Positions 57,521 to 64,000 of a DNA stretch of 64,000 nt are shown here, piece after piece. How positions within the stretch are numbered: the first letter of the stretch is position 1; each line of letters starts with the position of its first letter. The position numbers and the translations under genes were made by a program. Origin of the DNA: Frigidibacter mobilis (GTDB taxonomy: Bacteria > Pseudomonadota > Alphaproteobacteria > Rhodobacterales > Rhodobacteraceae). The DNA lies in the NCBI RefSeq assembly GCF_001620265.1, contig NZ_CP012661.1, forward strand, positions 1,488,001-1,552,000, in the 5' to 3' direction. The notes under the pieces are model-generated. The model did no database searches and had not been told where the DNA came from. It saw nothing but the letters and a program-made list of their open reading frames with translations.

Positions 57521-58885
57521 ATGTCCAGCGATACACAACCGCCGCCAAGCCCGCAAATCTATCTCCCGCCGCCTGGCCCCATTCGCCGTTTCGCGCCACG
57601 CAGCCTCTATGCCCGGGCGGCGCTGATCCTGATCGTTCCGGTTGTCGCGCTGCAGCTTGTCGTTTCGGTCACGGTGACGCAGCGGCTTTATGAAGATGTC
57701 ACCCGGCAGATGACGCGCAGCCTTGCGACCGGGCTGGACGCGCTGGTGCAGGCGGTGGAGGCGGCGCCCGATGTCGAGGCGGCTCGGCAGACGGCGATGG
57801 CGCTGGCAGCGCCTGCGGGCGTGGTCACGTCGCTGCCGGTCGAGGGGCCGCTGCAGGACAGTCTGGCGCCCGCCGATCTGTCGGGACGCACGGTGATCGG
57901 CACGCTGCGCGATGCCTTCCCGGGGATCCGCGGGGTGGACCTGACCGCCTCGCGCGCGGTGCAGGTGGCAATCGAGACCCGGCACGGGCTGCTGGGGGTA
58001 GAGTTCGACCGGCGCCGGGTTGCGGCCTCGAACCCGCATCAGCTGCTGGTGCTGACCGCCTTTACCAGCCTCCTGATGACCGGCGTCGCCTTCCTGTTCC
58101 TACGCAACCAGCTGCGACCGATCCGCCGTCTGGCGCTGGCGGCCGAGGCCTTTGGGCGCGGGCGGATGGTGCCCTACCGCCCGTCCGGCGCGGTCGAGGT
58201 GCGGTCTGCCGGCAATGCCTTCCTGGACATGCGGGCGCGGATCGAGCGGCAGATCGAACAGCGCACCTTGATGCTGTCGGGGGTCAGCCATGACCTGCGC
58301 ACGCCGCTGACCCGGCTGAAGTTGAGCCTTGCGATGATGCCCGAGGATGAGGACACCCGGGCGATGGCGCGCGACATCGCCGAGATGCAGGCGCTGATCG
58401 ACGCCTTCCTGGCCTTCGCGCGCGGCGACGCGATGGAGGGCGAAGCCGAGACGGTCGACCCGCTGGACTTCGTGCGCGAGATTGCGGCGCGGGCCATGCG
58501 GGCCGGGCAGCCGGTGCGCGAGGGCGTGTTCGAGGGCCAGGGCCAGATACTGCTGCGCCGGGTGGCGATCAGCCGGGCGGTGGAAAATCTTATCGGCAAT
58601 GCGGTGCGCTATGGCCGCCGGGCCGAGGTCGGCGCGGTGCTGACCGATCGGGCGCTGGTGATCTCGGTCGAAGATGACGGACCGGGCATCCCGCGCGAGC
58701 GGCGGGACGAGGCGATGCGGCCGTTCTCGCGGCTGGATCCCGCGCGCAACCAGGACGGCGGGTCCGGCGTCGGGCTGGGGCTGGCGATTGCCGCCGATGT
58801 GGCGCGCAGCCACGGCGGCACCCTGCGGCTGGGGGATAGCGCCCGGCTCGGCGGACTGAAGGCGGAACTGGTGCTGCCGCGTTAG
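57521..58885 (+). CDS. Sensor histidine kinase, EnvZ/OmpR family
   Basis: A 454-residue membrane kinase: helix one (ALILIVPVVALQLVVSVTV), a short periplasmic domain, helix two (LTAFTSLLMTGVAFLFL), HAMP, HisKA with the phosphoacceptor His in GVSHDLRTPLTRLKL, and HATPase_c with N box (NLIGNAVRYG), DDGPGIP and GLGLAIAADV. The N-terminus is Pro-rich (QPPPSPQIYLPPPGP). It resembles EnvZ/RegB-like kinases. A partner response regulator is not adjacent in this window. Confidence 0.85.
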   Translation: MSSDTQPPPSPQIYLPPPGPIRRFAPRSLYARAALILIVPVVALQLVVSVTVTQRLYEDVTRQMTRSLATGLDALVQAVEAAPDVEAARQTAMALAAPAGVVTSLPVEGPLQDSLAPADLSGRTVIGTLRDAFPGIRGVDLTASRAVQVAIETRHGLLGVEFDRRRVAASNPHQLLVLTAFTSLLMTGVAFLFLRNQLRPIRRLALAAEAFGRGRMVPYRPSGAVEVRSAGNAFLDMRARIERQIEQRTLMLSGVSHDLRTPLTRLKLSLAMMPEDEDTRAMARDIAEMQALIDAFLAFARGDAMEGEAETVDPLDFVREIAARAMRAGQPVREGVFEGQGQILLRRVAISRAVENLIGNAVRYGRRAEVGAVLTDRALVISVEDDGPGIPRERRDEAMRPFSRLDPARNQDGGSGVGLGLAIAADVARSHGGTLRLGDSARLGGLKAELVLPR

Positions 58886-60131
58886 CCTTGCCCGAAGCCG
58901 CGTCCCAGAGCCCGCCAACCGATGGCCCCCAGGGCCGCGGCGCCAAGCGCGGCGACAAGGAAGGGCATCACCAGCGCCACCTCGCGTGCAAGCACCAGCC
59001 CCGAGGCCCGCACGATTAGGCCAGAGGCGATCAGCCCCACCGGCATCATCCCCCAGGCCAGCAGCCGGTAGAGGCTGTTGACGCGGCCGAGCAGCCGGTC
59101 GGGGATCATCCGCTGCCGGTAGGAGACCGACACCGTGTTCCACACCAGCCCCGTGAACTCGAACACCGCCAGCACCAGCGCCAGCGTCAGCGCGCCCGGC
59201 GCCAGCGCGATGGCCAGGAAGGCGGGCGCGGTGCAGGCCAGCATCCATTGCGCGGTCCGCTTGGGCCCCAGCCGGGCGATGACCGCCTCGCCCCAGAAGC
59301 CGCCGGCGATGCCGCCCACGGCGCCTGCGGCAAGGATCAGCCCATAGGCCGGCGCGCCGAGGCCCAGATTCTCCTGAACATGCAGCACGAGGGCGATCAT
59401 CACCATCTGGAACAGCAGGTTCCAGACGCCGGTGATCCAGGCGAGGCTGCGCAGCAAGGGCGCCCCGGCCAGAAAGGCAAAGCCCTCGCGCAGCTCGCGC
59501 CGCCAGTCGCGGGGGCCCGAGGGCTCGGGCCGGAACCGGCCGGACAGGCGCGCGACCAGCAAGATCGCCAGCGCATAGGCGGCGGCATTGGCCAGGAATG
59601 GCAACGGCAGCGCCAGCGCGATCAGCATCGCGCCAAGCGCCGGGCCGATCAGCGCATTGCCGGCCAGCTCGATGCTCCACAGCCGGCCATTGGCGCGCTC
59701 CAGCCGCTCATGCGGCACCAGCGCCGGCAGCATGGTCTGCGCGGCGTTGTCGCGGAACACCTCGGCGATGCCGACCAGCAGCGCCGCGCCAAGGATCAGC
59801 GCAAAGAGCCCGGGTCCGACACACCCTGCGCCGGGGCAGGGGCCAACGGCAGCGCCGCCCAAAGTGCGCCAGCGGCCACCAGGAAGGCCAGCGCCCTGAG
59901 CGCATCCATGCCCAGGATCAGCCGCCGGCGGTCCACCCGGTCGGCCACCAGCCCGGCGGGAATGGCGAACACGAACCACGGCAACCGCAAGGCCACCGGC
60001 ACCACGGCCACCAGCAAGGGGTCGCGCGTCAGCAGCGAGGCGAGCCAGGCCCAGGCGACTGTCGCCACCCCGTCGGCAAGGTTGGTCAGGCCGCTGGCGG
60101 CAACGAATCTTGTAAAGCCTGAAATCTGCAT
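58882..60131 (-). CDS. MFS transporter (EntS-like MFS_3), frameshifted in this sequence
   Basis: Twelve-helix export protein of the MFS_3 family. The N-terminal part (from ATG 60131; ISGFTRFVAASGLTNLADG, DRVDRRRLILGMDALRAL) runs to about 59815. The remainder (LFALILGAALLVGIAEVFRD, FEFTGLVWNTVSVSYRQRM) is in another frame. The 1250-base span lacks one base; adding a G to GGG at 59809-59811 on the minus strand gives a normal protein of about 416 residues. It converges with the histidine kinase, overlapping by 4 bases. The substrate is unknown; relatives export siderophores or drugs. Confidence 0.8.
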
Positions 60132-60281
60132 CCCCGCCGCGCCCCTGCCGCCCCCGTGTCCCGGCGGCAGTCAGGCGCGGCGGGAGGCGAAGGTCAAGGG
60201 GGCGGGCACCCCCGCGCCTCTCCGCGCCCGGGCCTGGCCTGGAAATCGCCCGGGATATGGGCAGGCTGCGCCCGCTCCTGC

Positions 60282-60611
60282 TCAGCGGTCGTCGTTGCTG
60301 TCGTCGCCAAACCGCGCGTCGTCGTCGAACTCATCCTCGCCCTCGGGCATGAACTTCTTCGACAGCGATATCGAATGGTCGTCATGGCGCGGGTCCATCA
60401 CCACGTCCGAGGGCAGTTCGCCCGTCAGCCAGTCGCGGATCTCCTGCGCGGCCTCGCCGGGCTCCTGCGCCGTCAGCTCGGCGATATAGCTGATGAAGGC
60501 GCGCTGATCGCCGTCGATATCCTCGAGGTCGCTTTCATCCGCCCGCGGCCAACGGTCGGTGATCGCGTCGAAAAACGCCGGCCAGTTTTCCTGAACGTGA
60601 TGCCATTTCAT
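60282..60611 (-). CDS. CsbD-like small acidic protein
   Basis: A 109-residue acidic cytoplasmic protein. The first half (MKWHHVQENWPAFFDAITD, then EIRDWL) follows the CsbD pattern of W-x-Q-x-K-x-W followed by a D-x-D-x-I-D-G turn (DLEDIDGDQRAF). The C-terminal 30 residues are very acidic (EDEFDDDARFGDDSNDD). CsbD proteins are stress-linked but of unknown action. ATG 60611 has GAGGCAGGC upstream; the longer frame to 60716 overlaps the MFS gene upstream. Confidence 0.65.
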   Translation of the reverse strand: MKWHHVQENWPAFFDAITDRWPRADESDLEDIDGDQRAFISYIAELTAQEPGEAAQEIRDWLTGELPSDVVMDPRHDDHSISLSKKFMPEGEDEFDDDARFGDDSNDDR

Positions 60612-60693
60612 GCGCCTGCCTCCTTCATGCGGGCGGTCAACCCAGCACAGTCTGCGCCGGTTCCGGCCCGCTGCCCAGATCTTTTTGTGCGCC

Positions 60694-61860
60694 TCAGCCT
60701 GCACCGGCGCCGGCATGGTCCCGCAGCCGGTTCAGCTGCAGCAGCACGGCAAAGGCGGACAGGCTGAGCGCGCCGAGCACTGCCAGCACCGCCCGGGGGC
60801 CGAGCCCGGTCAGCAGCGCTGCCAGAACCGGCGGGGCCAGCGCGTTTATCAGGTTCATCGGCAGCGCGATCCCCGCCATAGCCGCCGCGTAATCGGCCCG
60901 GGCGTAGAAGACCAGCGGCATGGTCGCCCGCGCCACCGCAAAGGCGCCGCTGCCGATGCCGAACAGCAGCAGATAGCCGGCGACGCCCGCAAGGCCGGCC
61001 CCGCCGAGCCAGAGCGCGGCCAGCCCCAGCGGGATCATCAGCCCCGAGGCAAGCGCGGTCGACAGCCCGTCCCACCGCTGCCCGCCGGCCAGATCGAGCA
61101 GCCGCCCGCCGACCTTGCAGACCCCAAGCGCCGAGGCGATGGCGACTGCCGTGGCAAGGTCGGCGCCGCTGGCCTGCAGCAGCGTGATGCCCACAGCTTC
61201 GATACCGAAGGTGACAAAGCTGTTCAGGGCAATGGCCGCCACCAGCAGGGTGAGGATACGTCCCGTCTTCGGGGCCTTTCGCGGCAAGGCGGTCGCCGCG
61301 GTCCCGGTGCGCGGCAGCCCGAAACGGACCAGCGGACAGACGCCAAGGACCATCACCGCGGCAAGGGTCAGCACCGCCTCGCGCCAGCCGCCCATATGCG
61401 CCAGCCAGGCGGTCAGCGGCAAGAACACGGCGCCGGACAGCCCGGTCACCAGCATCAGCGTACCGATCAGGCTGCGCGCGCGGTCCTGGGCGTATTCGGC
61501 AAGGTAGGCATAGGCGGCAGTGGTCAGGAACAGCGATCCCCCCAACCCGACCAGCGCCCAGCCGAGGCAGAACACCGGCAGGCCCGGGGCCAGCGCAACG
61601 ACGCAAAGCGACAGGCCGATAAGCCCCGCCCCGGTGGCCATCCCCTCGCGCGGGCCGAACCGTCGGAAAGCGCGCCCCGCCAGCGGCGAGGCGATCCCGA
61701 TGGCGACGAACATCAGCGAGCTGCCCAGGAAAACCGTCGGCAGCGCCACGCCGAACTCTGCCGCGATCGCCGGGGCCAGAACGGGAAGCACGCCAACGGA
61801 GCCCCAGCCGGTGATCTGGGTCAGGGCCAGAAGGCCAAGGATTGGCAGGAAGGCGCGCAT
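60694..61860 (-). CDS. MFS transporter (CynX/NimT-like or oxalate/formate-type)
   Basis: A 388-residue, twelve-helix major facilitator. ITGWGSVGVLPVLAPAIAAE near the N-terminus and IGIASPLAGRAFRRFGPREG around helix 2-3 carry the family pattern. The frame is continuous and the length normal. The substrate is unknown. It is transcribed ahead of the CsbD-like gene with an 82-base gap. Confidence 0.8.
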   Translation of the reverse strand: MRAFLPILGLLALTQITGWGSVGVLPVLAPAIAAEFGVALPTVFLGSSLMFVAIGIASPLAGRAFRRFGPREGMATGAGLIGLSLCVVALAPGLPVFCLGWALVGLGGSLFLTTAAYAYLAEYAQDRARSLIGTLMLVTGLSGAVFLPLTAWLAHMGGWREAVLTLAAVMVLGVCPLVRFGLPRTGTAATALPRKAPKTGRILTLLVAAIALNSFVTFGIEAVGITLLQASGADLATAVAIASALGVCKVGGRLLDLAGGQRWDGLSTALASGLMIPLGLAALWLGGAGLAGVAGYLLLFGIGSGAFAVARATMPLVFYARADYAAAMAGIALPMNLINALAPPVLAALLTGLGPRAVLAVLGALSLSAFAVLLQLNRLRDHAGAGAG

Positions 61861-61899
61861 CCGCCCCGCCTATCCCCGGCGCGTGACAGGCGAATGACG

Positions 61900-62016
61900 C
61901 TACAGCATCCCCTGCACGGTGCGGGCGCCGCCCGACACGTCTTCGCCAATCCCCGCCACGGTGTTGCATCCGGCAAGGGCGGCCATCAGCAGGGCCAGCA
62001 CTGCGATACGCTTCAT
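61900..62016 (-). CDS. Entericidin A/B family lipoprotein
   Basis: A 38-residue lipoprotein: signal peptide MKRIAVLALLMAALAGC with lipobox LAGC, then CNTVAGIGEDVSGGARTV, the amphipathic helix of entericidins. GAGGAG lies ahead of the ATG, inside the 3' end of the upstream peptide-binding gene (4-base spacer). Entericidin-like proteins are linked to envelope stress. Confidence 0.85.
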   Translation of the reverse strand: MKRIAVLALLMAALAGCNTVAGIGEDVSGGARTVQGML

Positions 62017-62020
62017 GTCG

Positions 62021-63856
62021 TCACTCCTCATGCCACCAGACATCGGGCGCAAAGCCCGGCCAGTCGCCATATAACGGTAGCCTTGCGGGATAATGAAGAT
62101 CGCCGGAATGGGCAAGCCGGGTGGCCTTGGAATACCACACCGGAATCACCCAGCGTCCGGCGGTCAGGATCCGGTCCAGCGCCTGCGCTGCGGCGGTCAG
62201 CTCCTCGGGGTCCGTCGCGGTCAGCATCGCGTCGATCATCGCATCGGCGGCCGGCGAGGCCATGCCCATCCAGTTGCGGCTGCCGGGCTGATCGACGCCG
62301 GCCGCGCCCCAGTAGAGCCGCTGTTCGTTGCCCGGGCTCAGCGACAGGGCGCGCAGGATCCAGGCCATGTCGAAATCGAAATTGTTCGTCCGCTGCACAT
62401 ATTGCGCGTTGTCGACGCTGACGATGCGCGGGGTGATCCCCAGCTGCCGCAGCGCCTGCACGTAGATGTCCACCACCTGCCCGGGCTCTGCCGCGCCCTG
62501 CGCCAGCAGGATCTCGAACTGGAAGGGTGCGCCGCTGGCATCGCGCAGGGTGCCGCCCTCGGCCGTCCAGCCCGCCTCTTCCAGCAGGGCCACCGCCCGG
62601 CGCATGTTGGCACGGTTGCGCAGGGTGCCGTCCGAGGCCGGCGGCGCATAGCCCTCAAGCGTGCCGGGGGTCAGGCTGTCCGCGAAGGGTGCCAGCAATT
62701 CGGCCACCCGCCCCGTCGCAGGGCCCGGCTGCATCGCCAGCGCCGAGTTGGCGAAGTAGGAGGTGATGCGGGGCTCTGTCCCCAGGTTCAGCGTCTGGTT
62801 GATGAACTCGAAGTTGAAGGCCAGCGTCAGCGCCTCTCGCACGCGCCAGTCGGCAAAGGCCGGGCGGCGGGTGTTGAACACAAGGCCGGTGATGCCCGAG
62901 GGGCGCTGATGCGGGATCTCGGCCTTCACCACCTCGCCCGAGGCGACGGCGGGGAAGGTGAACTGCGTCTGCCAGCGCGCGGCATTTGTTTCGCGCCAGA
63001 TCGACAGGTCGCCCGCCTTGAACGCTTCGAAGATCACGCCCGGATCGGCGAAATACTCATAGCGCAGCTCACCGAGGTTATAGAGCCCGCGCGCAACCGG
63101 CAGATCCTTGCCCCACCAGTCCGGGTTGCGCACGAAGCTGATATAGCGCCCCGGCTCGAACGCGCCGACGGTATAGGCGCCCGACCCGATCGGCACCTCC
63201 AGCGAGGATTGCGCGAAATCCTTGCCCTCCCACTGCGCCCTCTTCAGCACCGGGCGCATACCCATCAGCAGCGCCAGCTCGCGGTCCGGTTCCGTGAAGT
63301 CGATCCGCACCTTGCCGGGGGCAGGGGAGCCGATGCCGGCGACCTTGGCCCAGGCCGTGCGATAGCGGGGGTGGCCCTGGGTTCCCAGCGTCTCATAGCT
63401 CCAGATCACATCCTCTACCGTCACCGGGCTGCCATCCGAAAAGCGGGCCTCGGGGCGCAGGGTATATTCGACGAAAGATCGTGCCTCATCCGTCTCGACC
63501 GATTCGGCCAGAAGCCCGTAGAGCGTGAACGGTTCGTCGATGGAGCGGATCATCAGCGTCTCGGCGACATGCAGGCCCATGCCCCAAGGCGCGCGGCCCG
63601 CCAGGATCCACGGATTGAGCGAATCGAATCCCCCCGGCTCGCCCATCACGATGCGCCCGCCCTTGGGAGCTTCGGGGTTGGCATAGGGCAGCACCACAAA
63701 ATCGGGTGGCAGGGCTGGCTCTCCATACATAGCTATGCCGTGGGTCGGATCTGCCTGCGCCTGCTGCGCTGCGGCGAGCGCGAAAAACGCAACACACAAA
63801 GGCGCGAGCGCGCGGCGAAGATGGTGGCGCGAGGCCCTCGGAATCCGTGGTTTCAT
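62021..63856 (-). CDS. Periplasmic oligopeptide-binding protein (YejA-like, SBP family 5)
   Basis: ABC transporter binding protein of 611 residues from ATG 63856. The signal peptide is LAPLCVAFFALAAAQQAQA after a basic N-terminus. GLHVAETLMIRSIDEPFTLYG and AESVETDEARSFVEYTLRP, with FSDGSPVTVEDV, are the SBP_bac_5 hallmarks, and the length and C-terminal PLYGDWPGFAPDVWWHE fit YejA-type proteins that bind peptides or murein peptides. Permease genes may lie outside the window. An earlier ATG (63925) would add 23 residues before the signal and was rejected. Confidence 0.87.
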   Translation of the reverse strand: MKPRIPRASRHHLRRALAPLCVAFFALAAAQQAQADPTHGIAMYGEPALPPDFVVLPYANPEAPKGGRIVMGEPGGFDSLNPWILAGRAPWGMGLHVAETLMIRSIDEPFTLYGLLAESVETDEARSFVEYTLRPEARFSDGSPVTVEDVIWSYETLGTQGHPRYRTAWAKVAGIGSPAPGKVRIDFTEPDRELALLMGMRPVLKRAQWEGKDFAQSSLEVPIGSGAYTVGAFEPGRYISFVRNPDWWGKDLPVARGLYNLGELRYEYFADPGVIFEAFKAGDLSIWRETNAARWQTQFTFPAVASGEVVKAEIPHQRPSGITGLVFNTRRPAFADWRVREALTLAFNFEFINQTLNLGTEPRITSYFANSALAMQPGPATGRVAELLAPFADSLTPGTLEGYAPPASDGTLRNRANMRRAVALLEEAGWTAEGGTLRDASGAPFQFEILLAQGAAEPGQVVDIYVQALRQLGITPRIVSVDNAQYVQRTNNFDFDMAWILRALSLSPGNEQRLYWGAAGVDQPGSRNWMGMASPAADAMIDAMLTATDPEELTAAAQALDRILTAGRWVIPVWYSKATRLAHSGDLHYPARLPLYGDWPGFAPDVWWHEE

Positions 63857-64000
63857 GCCGGGGGCAATCCCTTCTGTGGCGGTTTTTCTGAGGCAGACGC
63901 TACCCTTCCGGGCCAGCCTTTTCAAACTTTTAGCTTGGACGGCGCGTTTGATGGGCGTATAAGGGCCCTACTGCTCGATAGGTTTCTTGCCTGTATGAAA
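63857..64000. other. Upstream region of the peptide-binding gene and window edge
   Basis: About 140 bases likely to hold the minus-strand promoter of the peptide-binding gene. An ATG-AAA at 63995-64000 on the plus strand could be the start of a divergent gene, but only two codons are visible. Confidence 0.3.

Overview
The window is GC-rich alphaproteobacterial chromosome with the gene content and order of a purple non-sulfur Rhodobacteraceae (Rhodobacter/Rhodovulum-like). The main reasons are an rnfABCDGEH operon facing an fdxC-fdxN-rnfF group, fdxD directly ahead of nifHDK, an alphaproteobacterial NifA with its oxygen-sensing cysteine linker, and a nif-linked rpoN. I could run no database search, so the genus is inference.

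Layout. (1) 1-5.8 kb: haem uptake, with the TonB receptor (5' end outside the window), hmuS, hmuT, hmuU and hmuV on the plus strand. (2) 5.9-9.5 kb: a membrane diguanylate cyclase, a small lipoprotein, an FAD monooxygenase and a DUF3817 protein, closed by a strong bidirectional terminator. (3) 9.5-22.1 kb: a TAXI-type TRAP transporter and a tightly coupled minus-strand operon (Tat-exported BMP binding protein, two permeases, BiuH-like hydrolase, double ATPase, second isochorismatase-like hydrolase, cupin, allophanate hydrolase) divergent from a LysR regulator. This reads as a biuret, possibly triuret, scavenging pathway ending in ammonia. (4) 22.2-23.4 kb: a GAF-GGDEF protein and a small helical protein.

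(5) 23.5-55.3 kb: a nitrogen-fixation island of about 32 kb. The Rnf electron-transfer operon (minus strand, with an FccB-like flavoprotein at its tail) is divergent from fprA-fdxC-fdxN-rseC-like-rnfF. Then follow fdxD, nifHDK, nifEN-nifX-DUF269-DUF683-fdxB-nifQ, iscA-nifU-nifS-nifV-nifW, rpoN, nifA, and nifB-LRV-nifZ-nifT-SIR2-like. Seven sigma-54 -24/-12 promoters are readable, three intergenic regions carry a perfect TGT-N10-ACA NifA site, and hairpins follow fdxD, nifH and nifK. Rnf plus the ferredoxins would supply low-potential electrons to NifH, NifBEN/X/Q/V build FeMo-co, and RpoN-NifA switch on the whole set.

(6) 55.3-56.1 kb: a decayed integration scar beside tRNA-Asn(GTT), made of an integrase N-terminus fused to an out-of-frame LysR C-terminus. 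(7) 56.6-64 kb: housekeeping and transport genes (metallo-beta-lactamase-fold hydrolase, EnvZ-like kinase, two MFS transporters, CsbD-like protein, entericidin, YejA-like peptide-binding protein).

Six otherwise conserved genes (rnfD, nifN, rpoN, nifA, nifB, an MFS gene) each carry one apparent single-base loss in a short G/C run. Two share an identical 12-base context, which points to systematic base-calling error rather than decay. Three further oddities look real: a NifU whose scaffold cysteines are all glycine, a nif-operon SIR2-like protein whose catalytic Asn and His are Trp and Gln, and the truncated FccB-like protein at the end of the rnf operon.
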